A DNA stretch of 9,656 nt from positions 1-9,656 of the forward strand of contig CAKKQL010000183.1 of NCBI GenBank assembly GCA_919902095.1. The letters are read 5' to 3'. The notes under the pieces are model-generated. The model made no database searches. It was not told the origin of the DNA and was given only the letters and a program-made list of their open reading frames with translations. Position 1 is the first letter of the stretch. The number at the start of each line of letters is the position of its first letter. Shown here piece by piece: positions 1 to 5,476 of the stretch. Position numbers and translations under genes: made by a program. This DNA comes from Acidiferrobacterales bacterium. GTDB lineage: Bacteria > Pseudomonadota > Gammaproteobacteria > Acidiferrobacterales > Sulfurifustaceae.

Positions 1-311
1 GCGCATCCTTCGAGTTGCCGCTGGCGCTGAGTTCGATCCAGGAATCGGACAATATCGTGCGCGCGCGCAGCGGCCAGATCATCATTATCGGCGGGTTGAT
101 GAAAGAGGCCAGCACCGACGAGGACGCTTCGGTTCCGGTGCTGGCGGATGTGCCGCTAATCGGCAACCTGTTCAAGCACAAGAAAGTCAGCCGCATCAAG
201 CGCGAGCTGGTTATTCTGCTCAAGCCCACGTCCATCAATCTCAGCCAGGATTGGGACGACGCCGTGGGCGAAACACACGAACGGATCAGGAAGATTCGGG
301 CCGGATCGTGA
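1..311 (+). CDS. mshL: MSHA-type pilus secretin MshL, C-terminal fragment (5' end outside window)
   Basis: This is the last 102 codons of an outer-membrane secretin, read in frame from base 3 to the TGA at 309-311. Secretins form the ring-shaped channel through which a type IV pilus or type II secretion pseudopilus system crosses the outer membrane. The visible part is the end of the secretin domain: the segment RSGQIIIIGGLMKE, then VPVLADVPLIGNLFKHKK, then RELVILLKPTSI, all hallmark blocks of the family. Only about 25 residues follow, so the C-terminus looks complete. Assignment to MshL rather than GspD or PilQ rests mainly on the next two genes, which match mshM and mshN in kind and order. 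The remainder of the locus (mshI, J, K and possibly E and G) would lie upstream. Secretin identity is firm; the subfamily is inferred. Confidence 0.82.
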   Translation, partial: ASFELPLALSSIQESDNIVRARSGQIIIIGGLMKEASTDEDASVPVLADVPLIGNLFKHKKVSRIKRELVILLKPTSINLSQDWDDAVGETHERIRKIRAGS

Positions 312-388
312 ATCCTCACCCGGGTTCGGCGCGGAATGTCGTCACCGAAGACCCGTCGCGCCGCCATCAGACGAGGCCTGTCAGCACC

Positions 389-1303
389 ATGTACGAAGCG
401 CATTTCGGGCTGAAAGAGTTGCCATTCACCATCACGCCCGACACCAGCTTCTTCTTTTCGCGTTCCTCGCACCAGGACGCGCTCAACACCCTGCTGGTGG
501 CGGCGCGTAGCGGCGAGGGCTTCACCAAAGTGGTCGGCGAGGTCGGCACCGGCAAGACGCTGCTGTGCCGCAAGTTCCTGGCCGCACTCGATCACAAGGA
601 GTTCCTTACCGCCTATATCCCGAATCCCTACCTCGACCCGATGGGGCTGCTGCTCGCGATCGCCGATGACTTCCGCATCCGCTACCCGCAGTACGTCAGT
701 CAGCACCAGCTGCTGAAGCTCCTCAACCGTTTCCTGCTCGAGGCCTATGCGCAGAAAAAGCGCGTGGTGGTGTGCCTCGACGAGTCCCAGGCGATGCCGC
801 TCGACACCCTCGAGAGCCTGCGGCTGCTGTCCAATCTTGAGACCGAGCGACGCAAGCTCTTGCAGGTGGTGCTGTTCGGCCAGCCGGAGCTCGACGTGCG
901 CCTGGCGCAACCCTCGATCCGCCAGCTCAAGCAGCGCATCGCGTTTTCCTGCGCGCTGCTGCCGCTGACGCTGGACGAAACCGAGTACTACATCGCCTAC
1001 CGCCTGCAAGTGGCCGGCACTCGCCATCCGCGGCTGTTCTCCCGCGAGTCCGTGCGCCGCCTGTTCAAGGCCAGTCGCGGCATCCCGCGACTGGTGAACG
1101 TCCTGGCGCACAAGTCCCTGCTAGCGGCGTTCGGCGAAGGCACGCACAAGGTGACCGAAAAGCACGTGCGGCTCGCGGTTGCGGATACCGAGTCCATCCA
1201 GGCGGCCTCGCCGCTCAAGGAACGTCTCCTCGGTTACCTCACGGCGCTGATCATCGGCCTGCTGATCCTCGCCGGCGCGCTCGTCTGGGGTGGCTGGCTG
1301 TGA
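389..1303 (+). CDS. mshM: MshM, ExeA/GspA-like AAA ATPase with C-terminal membrane helix
   Basis: A 304-residue ATPase of the ExeA/MshM family, thought to help assemble or place the secretin or pilus machinery at the inner membrane. The N-terminus MYEAHFGLKELPFTITPD is the family's usual opening. Walker A is GEVGTGKT (residues 50-57) and Walker B is VVVCLDES (126-133), followed by a GQPEL segment typical of the family. Residues about 280-304 are strongly hydrophobic and form a single C-terminal membrane helix, so the ATPase domain should face the cytoplasm. I chose ATG 389 because the conserved N-terminus starts there; a weak GAGG lies 12 bases upstream. An in-frame GTG at 308 overlaps the mshL stop as GTGA and would add 27 unconserved residues. 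The stop overlaps the mshN start, so the three genes are probably cotranscribed and translationally coupled. Confidence 0.85.
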   Translation: MYEAHFGLKELPFTITPDTSFFFSRSSHQDALNTLLVAARSGEGFTKVVGEVGTGKTLLCRKFLAALDHKEFLTAYIPNPYLDPMGLLLAIADDFRIRYPQYVSQHQLLKLLNRFLLEAYAQKKRVVVCLDESQAMPLDTLESLRLLSNLETERRKLLQVVLFGQPELDVRLAQPSIRQLKQRIAFSCALLPLTLDETEYYIAYRLQVAGTRHPRLFSRESVRRLFKASRGIPRLVNVLAHKSLLAAFGEGTHKVTEKHVRLAVADTESIQAASPLKERLLGYLTALIIGLLILAGALVWGGWL

Positions 1304-2628
1304 GCCTGATCAACAAGGTGCTGCGCGACCTTGAGGCCCAACGCGACGCCGACGGCGGCCCCCGGCCGCTCGCCTCGCCGCTGGCGCACGACAACCTGCG
1401 GGCGGTGAAGCCGGTGGTGCCGCGCCTGTCGCGCCAGCAGCTGCTGCGCATCGGTCTCGCGCTGGCGGTAGTGGCCAGCGGCGCATTCGCCTGGAGCCAG
1501 TGGGGCGCGAAGCTGCTTGAAACCGGCAAGACGCCGCCGGCCTCCGTCACGGCGCCGCCCGCACCCGTCGCGCCCGTGGTGGAAACAAAGATCGCCTCGG
1601 CAACTGCTCCCGGCGTTGCCCTACCTCCGTCACCCCTGGCGTCGAAAGTCGAGCCGCCGCCGGCACCCGTGAAGCCGGCCGCCGAGCCGGCCAAGACCGC
1701 ACCGTCTGTAACTGCGCCGCCCGCGGCGCCGGCGCGTACAGACAAGGACACGGTTGTGCGCAAGCCGAAGGCCGAGCCCGCGCCGGCGGCACCGGCGAAG
1801 GTCGAGAAGCAAACATTGGCGCCCGCGCCGGTGAAGGAAGCCGCGCCGCGGGACGACGCCAGGGGTGACGGAGGTAGGGCAACGCCGGGAGCAGTTGCCG
1901 TGGAGCCCGTGGCACTCGAGGCGGACAAGCCGGTGGCGCAACCCCGTGACACTGCAAAGCCCGCCGGCAAGACCGTGATGGAAAAGAAAGTGAAGCCGCT
2001 CTCGCCCGAGGACAAAGCCGAGCGCGAATACCGCCTGGCGGCCATCAGTCTGCAAGCCAAACGCGTGGGCGAGGGCGAAAGCCATCTGCGCGCGGCGCTT
2101 GCGGCGCAACCGGCGCACGTGAAGGCGCGCGAGCTGCTGGCCGGCCTCGCGCTGCAGAGCGGGCGCTGGCGTGAAACCCAGGCGTTGCTGGAGCAGGGGC
2201 TGTATCTCACCCCCGGGCATTACCCATATGCACAGCTGCTCGCGCGCGTCTATGTGGACCACGGTTCGGAAAAGAAGGCGCTCGAACTGTTGGAAAAGTC
2301 GCGCGCTGCGGTGCTCGCCGATGCCGACGACTCCCGGGACGGAGGAGGCCGGGCCGCGTCGGGAACAGCGGCCGAGTATTTCGCCTTCCTCGCCACCCTC
2401 TATCAGCGCACCGGTCGCCACGACGAGGCGGTCAAGTCGTTCAACGAGGCCGTGAAGCTGCGGCCGCAGGAAGGACGCTGGTGGCTCGGGGCCGCGATCT
2501 CGCTTGAGGCCGTCGAGCAGTGGAGGGCGGCGGGCGAGGCCTATCAGCGCGCCGCCGCCAGCGGTAGTCTCGACAAGCAGTTGCTGCAGTATTCGCAGCA
2601 GCGATTGGCAGCGATTAAAAACAAGTAA
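1300..2628 (+). CDS. mshN: MshN, membrane-anchored TPR protein of MSHA pilus biogenesis, carrying internal repeats
   Basis: A 442-residue protein starting at GTG 1300, which overlaps the mshM stop (GTGA). The N-terminus MSLINKVLRDLEAQR matches MshN and GspB-like proteins. One membrane helix follows at about residues 48-66, then a long Pro/Ala-rich linker (about 78-225), then a C-terminal domain of TPR-like helical pairs (about 240-440, for example AEYFAFLATLYQRTGRHDEA and WWLGAAISLE). It probably sits in the inner membrane with the TPR domain in the periplasm and acts as a scaffold beside MshM and the secretin. Two perfect 47-bp inverted copies of one sequence lie inside the linker (residues 100-115 and 185-201). 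A diverged third copy (residues 342-359) interrupts the TPR domain. The reading frame stays open through all three. No mshE follows, so the + strand locus ends here. Confidence 0.82.
   Translation: MSLINKVLRDLEAQRDADGGPRPLASPLAHDNLRAVKPVVPRLSRQQLLRIGLALAVVASGAFAWSQWGAKLLETGKTPPASVTAPPAPVAPVVETKIASATAPGVALPPSPLASKVEPPPAPVKPAAEPAKTAPSVTAPPAAPARTDKDTVVRKPKAEPAPAAPAKVEKQTLAPAPVKEAAPRDDARGDGGRATPGAVAVEPVALEADKPVAQPRDTAKPAGKTVMEKKVKPLSPEDKAEREYRLAAISLQAKRVGEGESHLRAALAAQPAHVKARELLAGLALQSGRWRETQALLEQGLYLTPGHYPYAQLLARVYVDHGSEKKALELLEKSRAAVLADADDSRDGGGRAASGTAAEYFAFLATLYQRTGRHDEAVKSFNEAVKLRPQEGRWWLGAAISLEAVEQWRAAGEAYQRAAASGSLDKQLLQYSQQRLAAIKNK
1598..1644 (+). repeat. 47-bp inverted repeat, left arm, inside mshN
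   Basis: These 47 bases are the exact reverse complement of 1854-1900 (paired positions sum to 3498). The match ends sharply at both sides: 1597/1901 and 1645/1853 do not pair. In the mshN frame it encodes TAPGVALPPSPLAS in the disordered linker. A perfect match this long is too exact for ordinary low-complexity Pro/Ala coding sequence and suggests recent duplication or insertion in opposite orientation. Confidence 0.95.
1854..1900 (-). repeat. 47-bp inverted repeat, right arm, inside mshN
   Basis: This is the exact reverse complement of 1598-1644, separated from it by a 209-base spacer (1645-1853). In the mshN frame it encodes DARGDGGRATPGAVA, whereas the left arm encodes a Pro/Leu-rich peptide. 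Both orientations are stop-free in the frame used, a property expected of an element that can persist within genes. In the mRNA the arms could pair into a very stable long-range stem. Confidence 0.95.
2325..2374 (-). repeat. Diverged third copy of the mshN repeat, in-frame insertion in the TPR domain
   Basis: This segment resembles 1854-1900 in the same orientation. Both begin CGACG, share GACGGAGG, and end in CG(C/T)CGGGA(G/A)CAGNNGCCG, 14 of 18 matching. The middle differs by about three bases plus substitutions. The encoded peptide DGGGRAASGTAA parallels GDGGRATPGAVA from the right arm. It lies where MshN-like TPR proteins normally continue directly into a (D/E)YxAFLAxLYQR helix, so about 17 residues (342-358) appear added. 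Relatedness is judged by eye. Confidence 0.6.
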
Positions 2629-2642
2629 CGCGATACGGGGGG

Positions 2643-2693
2643 CGAGATACGAGGAAAAGAAGCAACGCCCACTTTCTCGCACCTCGTATCTCG
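2643..2693. repeat. Inverted repeat between mshN and comF (12-bp arms)
   Basis: CGAGATACGAGG at 2643-2654 is the exact reverse complement of CCTCGTATCTCG at 2682-2693, with a 27-base loop. It occupies most of the 73-base gap between the convergent genes mshN and comF, so it could stop transcription from both sides. There is no T-run after either arm, which argues against a classical intrinsic terminator. The arms resemble those flanking the bioC-bioD junction: 10 of 12 bases match at 6316-6327 and 11 of 12 at 6426-6437. It therefore looks like a member of a dispersed repeat. Confidence 0.75.
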
Positions 2694-2701
2694 TACCTGC
2701 T

Positions 2702-3400
2702 TTAGGCTCGTGCCACCACCCACACCACCACGCCTGCCGCGCCGGCCCGGCGCAGGCACCGCGCCAGCGCGTTGACGGTATGGCCGCTGGTCATGACGTC
2801 GTCCACGATGGCAACACGCCTGCCGGAAAAATCCGCTTCGGCCCGAAAGGCGTCACGCACGTTGCGCCGACGCGCGTCGGGCGCCAGCAGCGTCTGCGAC
2901 GCCGTGGCGCGCACGCGCAACACCGTGCGCGACTCAAGCGGCAGCGACAGGCGGTTCGCAAGCACGCGCGCGAGTTCCAGTGACTGGTTGTAACCGCGCT
3001 CGCGCAGGCGCGTCACGTGCAAGGGCACCGGCACCATGACATCCGGTGGCACCCCATCCTGCGTCACGATCTGGTCAGCGAGATAACCGCCGAGTAACCG
3101 CGCCAGTGCCAGCCGCTTGTGGTACTTGAGGTCCTGGATCAGCCGGTCCACCGGCGCGGCATAGCGGAACACCGCCGCGGCGGCGTCGAAGAGCGGTGCC
3201 CGCTGCTGGCACGCGCCACAGGCACTGCTCACGGGCGCGCCGAGGGGCGCGGCACAACGCGGACATGCGGCCTCCAGCCACGGCAGCGTCGCGGCGCAGG
3301 CCGGGCACAAGTCCTGGCCGGCCGGCCGGCGCGCGGCGCACAGCAGGCAGTTTCCGGGGAACAGCCAGTCCTGTATATTCCTTAGCCTGATGTTAACCAC
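2702..3400 (-). CDS. comF: ComF-family phosphoribosyltransferase-like protein
   Basis: A 232-residue ComF-family protein, associated with natural DNA uptake in competent bacteria; its precise biochemical role is unsettled. The N-terminus has a cysteine-rich zinc-binding region with CxxC pairs at C18/C21, C32/C35, C46/C49 and C61/C64. The C-terminal part is a type I phosphoribosyltransferase fold, with the conserved MVPVPLH (122-128), RGYNQ (135-139) and the PRPP-binding loop VAIVDDVMTSGHT (196-208). Length is normal for the family. The start is a GTG (complement of 3398-3400) with only a weak upstream GGA on the - strand; the conserved WLFPGNCLLC block begins ten codons in, so the true start is close by. 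It is convergent with mshN and divergent from bioF, an arrangement familiar beside biotin operons of related bacteria. Confidence 0.88.
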   Translation of the reverse strand: MVNIRLRNIQDWLFPGNCLLCAARRPAGQDLCPACAATLPWLEAACPRCAAPLGAPVSSACGACQQRAPLFDAAAAVFRYAAPVDRLIQDLKYHKRLALARLLGGYLADQIVTQDGVPPDVMVPVPLHVTRLRERGYNQSLELARVLANRLSLPLESRTVLRVRATASQTLLAPDARRRNVRDAFRAEADFSGRRVAIVDDVMTSGHTVNALARCLRRAGAAGVVVWVVARA

Positions 3401-3422
3401 AAGAATCCATTTCTGTTGACTA
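3390..3422. promoter_or_regulatory. Possible BirA-type operator in the comF-bioF gap (weak)
   Basis: The half-site ATGTTAACC (3390-3398) and the imperfect opposite half-site TGTTGACTA (3414-3422) are separated by 15 bases. The known enterobacterial BirA operator is TTGTAAACC, a 15-16 base gap, then GGTTTACAA. The matches are 7 of 9 and 6 of 9. Location upstream of bioF and spacing fit, but the arms match each other poorly and the left arm overlaps the comF start. A TTGACT at 3416-3421 could be a -35 element, with no clear -10 after it. Pattern match only. Confidence 0.25.
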
Positions 3423-3427
3423 TGGAG

Positions 3428-3481
3428 CGGGGCGGTCGGGGCCGCCCCGGCCTTGGAATGCCGCGGTTACCCCGCCGCGGC
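3428..3481 (+). other. Two GC-rich stem-loops upstream of bioF
   Basis: CGGGGCGG (3428-3435) pairs with CCGCCCCG (3442-3449) around a 6-base loop. GCCGCGG (3460-3466) pairs with CCGCGGC (3475-3481) around an 8-base loop. The second stem ends 16 bases before the preferred bioF ATG and just before an alternative ATG at 3483. No Shine-Dalgarno sequence is visible near either start, so folding here could influence bioF translation. Pairing is seen directly; a regulatory role is conjecture, since short GC stems are common in GC-rich DNA. Confidence 0.4.
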
Positions 3482-3497
3482 AATGCGTAATCATACT

Positions 3498-4655
3498 ATG
3501 CAGACCCTGCACGAACGCCTCGAACGCCGCCGCGCCGACCGGCTCTACCGCCGCCGCCTGATTCTCGACTCACCGCAGGGCGCGGAGGTGGTGGTGGACG
3601 ACGCGCGGCTGCTGTCGTTCTGCAGCAACGATTATCTCGGGCTCGCGAACGACCCGCGGGTCATCGCCGCGTTCGAGGCCGGCGTGCGCCGCTACGGCGT
3701 CGGCAGCGGCGCCTCGCACCTCGTCAGCGGCCACACGCGCGCGCACCACGCGCTCGAAGAGGAACTCGCCGCGTTCATCGGCACCGAGCGCGCGCTGCTG
3801 TTCTCCACCGGCTACATGGCCAACCTCGGGGTCGCGACGGCGCTCGCCGAACGACACGGCGTTGTCTATGAAGACCGCCTCAACCATGCCTCGCTTATCG
3901 ACGCCGCGCGCCTCACGCGCGCGAAGCTCGCGCGTTTCCCGCACGCCGACGTAAACCGGTTGCAGGCGCTGCTGGAAAAAGCGACGCAAGTACCGCGGCT
4001 GATTCTGACGGACGCGGTTTTCAGCATGGACGGCGATCTGGCCCCGCTCGGCGCGCTGACGCGCCTCGCGCAACAGCATGGCGCGCGCCTGCTCGTGGAC
4101 GATGCCCACGGCCTTGGCGTGCTCGGCGCAAACGGACGCGGGACGTTCGAGCACCTGGATGTGAAACTCGCGCCGCCCGCGGTTCTTATGGGCACGCTCG
4201 GCAAGGCCTTCGGCACCTTCGGCGCCTTTGTCGCGGCCGAGGCCGATCTCATCGAAACCCTGATTCAGCAGGCGCGTACCTATATATACACCACCGCCCT
4301 GCCGCCGGCGGTGGCCGAGGCGACGCGCGCAAGCCTGCGGATCGTGCAGACCGAGCCCTGGCGGCGCGCGCAGTTGCGCGACCTGGTCGCGCGTTTCCGG
4401 CGCGGCGCGCACGAGCTCGGCTTCGTCCTCGGTGACTCGCCGACGCCGATTCAGCCGCTGGTGCTGGGCACGGCCGCGACGGCGCTTGCGGCTAGCCAGC
4501 AGTTGCGGGAGCAAGGCATCCTCGTGCCCGCCATCCGTCCGCCGACGGTGGCGGCGGGTTCGGCGCGCCTGCGCATCACCTTTTCCGCAACGCACACGCC
4601 GGCGCAGGTCGACCGCCTGCTCGCGGCGCTGGCGACCCTGCGGCGGAAACCCTGA
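3498..4655 (+). CDS. bioF: 8-amino-7-oxononanoate synthase (KAPA synthase) BioF
   Basis: A PLP-dependent enzyme that condenses pimeloyl-ACP (or -CoA) with L-alanine to make 8-amino-7-oxononanoate, releasing CO2; it is the first step of biotin ring assembly. Visible family blocks are SNDYLGLA (43-50), RYGVGSGASHLVSG (65-78), the cofactor-stacking His in RLNHASLID (H130), DAVFSMDGD, VDDAHG (D201 and H204, binding the PLP ring), and GTLGKAFGTFG with Schiff-base lysine K236. I chose ATG 3498 because MQTLHERLERRRADRLYRRR aligns with typical BioF N-termini and gives 385 residues, the usual length. In-frame ATG 3483 and TTG 3453 are possible, but none has a good ribosome site. It heads the bioFHCD run; bioH begins two bases after its stop. 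Confidence 0.95.
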   Translation: MQTLHERLERRRADRLYRRRLILDSPQGAEVVVDDARLLSFCSNDYLGLANDPRVIAAFEAGVRRYGVGSGASHLVSGHTRAHHALEEELAAFIGTERALLFSTGYMANLGVATALAERHGVVYEDRLNHASLIDAARLTRAKLARFPHADVNRLQALLEKATQVPRLILTDAVFSMDGDLAPLGALTRLAQQHGARLLVDDAHGLGVLGANGRGTFEHLDVKLAPPAVLMGTLGKAFGTFGAFVAAEADLIETLIQQARTYIYTTALPPAVAEATRASLRIVQTEPWRRAQLRDLVARFRRGAHELGFVLGDSPTPIQPLVLGTAATALAASQQLREQGILVPAIRPPTVAAGSARLRITFSATHTPAQVDRLLAALATLRRKP

Positions 4656-4657
4656 CC

Positions 4658-5476
4658 ATGGCCATGCATGTCGAAGCGCTCGGGCAGGGTCGGGAGATCG
4701 TGCTGGTGCACGGCTGGGGGTTGCACGGCGGCGTGTGGCGCGAGCTGGCCGGCCGGCTCGCGGCCTCGTTTCGCGTGCTGCTGCCCGATCTGCCGGGCCA
4801 CGGCCGCTCGCCCGCGGCCAACGGTGATTTCACATTGGCAGACGTCGTTGCGGAATTACAGGGACACATGGCGGCACCGGCTGTCTGGGTCGGCTGGTCG
4901 CTCGGCGCGCTGGTGGCGCTCACGGCCGCGCGGCGCTTTCCGCAACGGGTGTCGCGGCTGGTCCTGATCGGCGCCACGCCAAAATTCGTGCAGGCGCCGG
5001 ATTGGCCGTGTGCCATGCCGTCGCAGACGCTGGCGCAATTCGCGCGCGACCTCGAGGATGATTATCACGCCACGCTCGTGCGTTTTCTGAGCCTGCAAAT
5101 GGGCAGCGGCGATGTGCAGGGATGCACGAGTGCTGCGAGCGCAGGAAGCGCGAGAGCGGCCGAGGCCGCGCGTGCGGCCGTGCGTCAATTGCGGGCGATG
5201 TTGATGGAACACGGCGAGCCCGAACCCGCGGCCCTGCGGTCTGGGTTGCAATGGCTGACAGACACCGATTTGCGCGCAGATTTGACTGCGATCACGGCGC
5301 CGGCGCTGGTGCTGCATGGCCAGCATGATCGTCTGGCGCCGCCGGCGGCGGCCGAGTTTCTCGCGCGCCAACTGCCGGCCGCGCGACTTGCGCTCATCCC
5401 GTCCGCCGGGCACGCGCCGTTCCTGTCGCATCCCGATGCTACCTGGAGCGCGCTTACGGAGTTTCTTCATGCCTGA
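4658..5476 (+). CDS. bioH: Pimeloyl-ACP methyl ester carboxylesterase BioH with a cap-domain insertion
   Basis: An alpha/beta hydrolase that cleaves the methyl ester of pimeloyl-ACP, ending the BioC-BioH route and handing the product to BioF. The N-terminus has the family motif LVHGWGLHGGVW with the oxyanion region. The nucleophile is S81 in VGWSLGAL, the acid is D224 in HGQHDRLAP and the base is H252 in SAGHAPFLSHP. At 272 residues it is about 16 longer than E. coli BioH. The extra length lies between S81 and D224: by eye, residues 151-167 (GDVQGCTSAASAGSARA) have no counterpart after the conserved RFL-LQ helix of the cap. The start is ATG 4658, two bases after bioF; ATG 4664 is an alternative. 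The 3' end overlaps bioC by 8 bases. Confidence 0.93.
   Translation: MAMHVEALGQGREIVLVHGWGLHGGVWRELAGRLAASFRVLLPDLPGHGRSPAANGDFTLADVVAELQGHMAAPAVWVGWSLGALVALTAARRFPQRVSRLVLIGATPKFVQAPDWPCAMPSQTLAQFARDLEDDYHATLVRFLSLQMGSGDVQGCTSAASAGSARAAEAARAAVRQLRAMLMEHGEPEPAALRSGLQWLTDTDLRADLTAITAPALVLHGQHDRLAPPAAAEFLARQLPAARLALIPSAGHAPFLSHPDATWSALTEFLHA
5108..5158 (+). repeat. Candidate 51-base in-frame insertion in bioH
   Basis: These 17 codons are absent from my remembered E. coli BioH, where RFLALQTMGTETARQDA runs straight on. They open with a small perfect hairpin, GTGCA (5114-5118), loop GGGA, TGCAC (5123-5127), and continue in a G-rich stretch ending AGCGGCCGAG. That same 10-base ending occurs at the end of the third mshN repeat (from about 2367). 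The inferred length equals that of the mshN TPR insertion. The insertion is inferred from protein alignment by eye; membership of a repeat family is untested. Confidence 0.5.

Noticed and set aside
1555..1850. Tandem repeats in the Pro/Ala-rich mshN linker (such as PAPVKPAAEP and PAPVKEAAP)
   Set aside because: These are loose, low-complexity resemblances typical of disordered linkers, apart from the exact 47-bp arms reported separately.
1251..2210. Long open frame on the - strand across mshN
   Set aside because: It is antisense to a well-supported gene, with Ala/Gly/Ser-rich content and no recognisable motif. GC-rich codon use keeps this frame open. It matters only for the inversion idea.
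1630..2682. Second long - strand open frame over mshN
   Set aside because: Composition is low-complexity Arg/Leu/Gly, antisense to mshN, with no domain and no plausible start context.
2643..2701. Intrinsic terminator between mshN and comF
   Set aside because: The stem is real but has a 27-base loop and no T-run on either side. Similarity to the bioC-bioD arms makes a repeat a better description.
3570..4595. 341-residue - strand open frame over bioF
   Set aside because: It is a shadow of bioF, rich in Arg and without family motifs.
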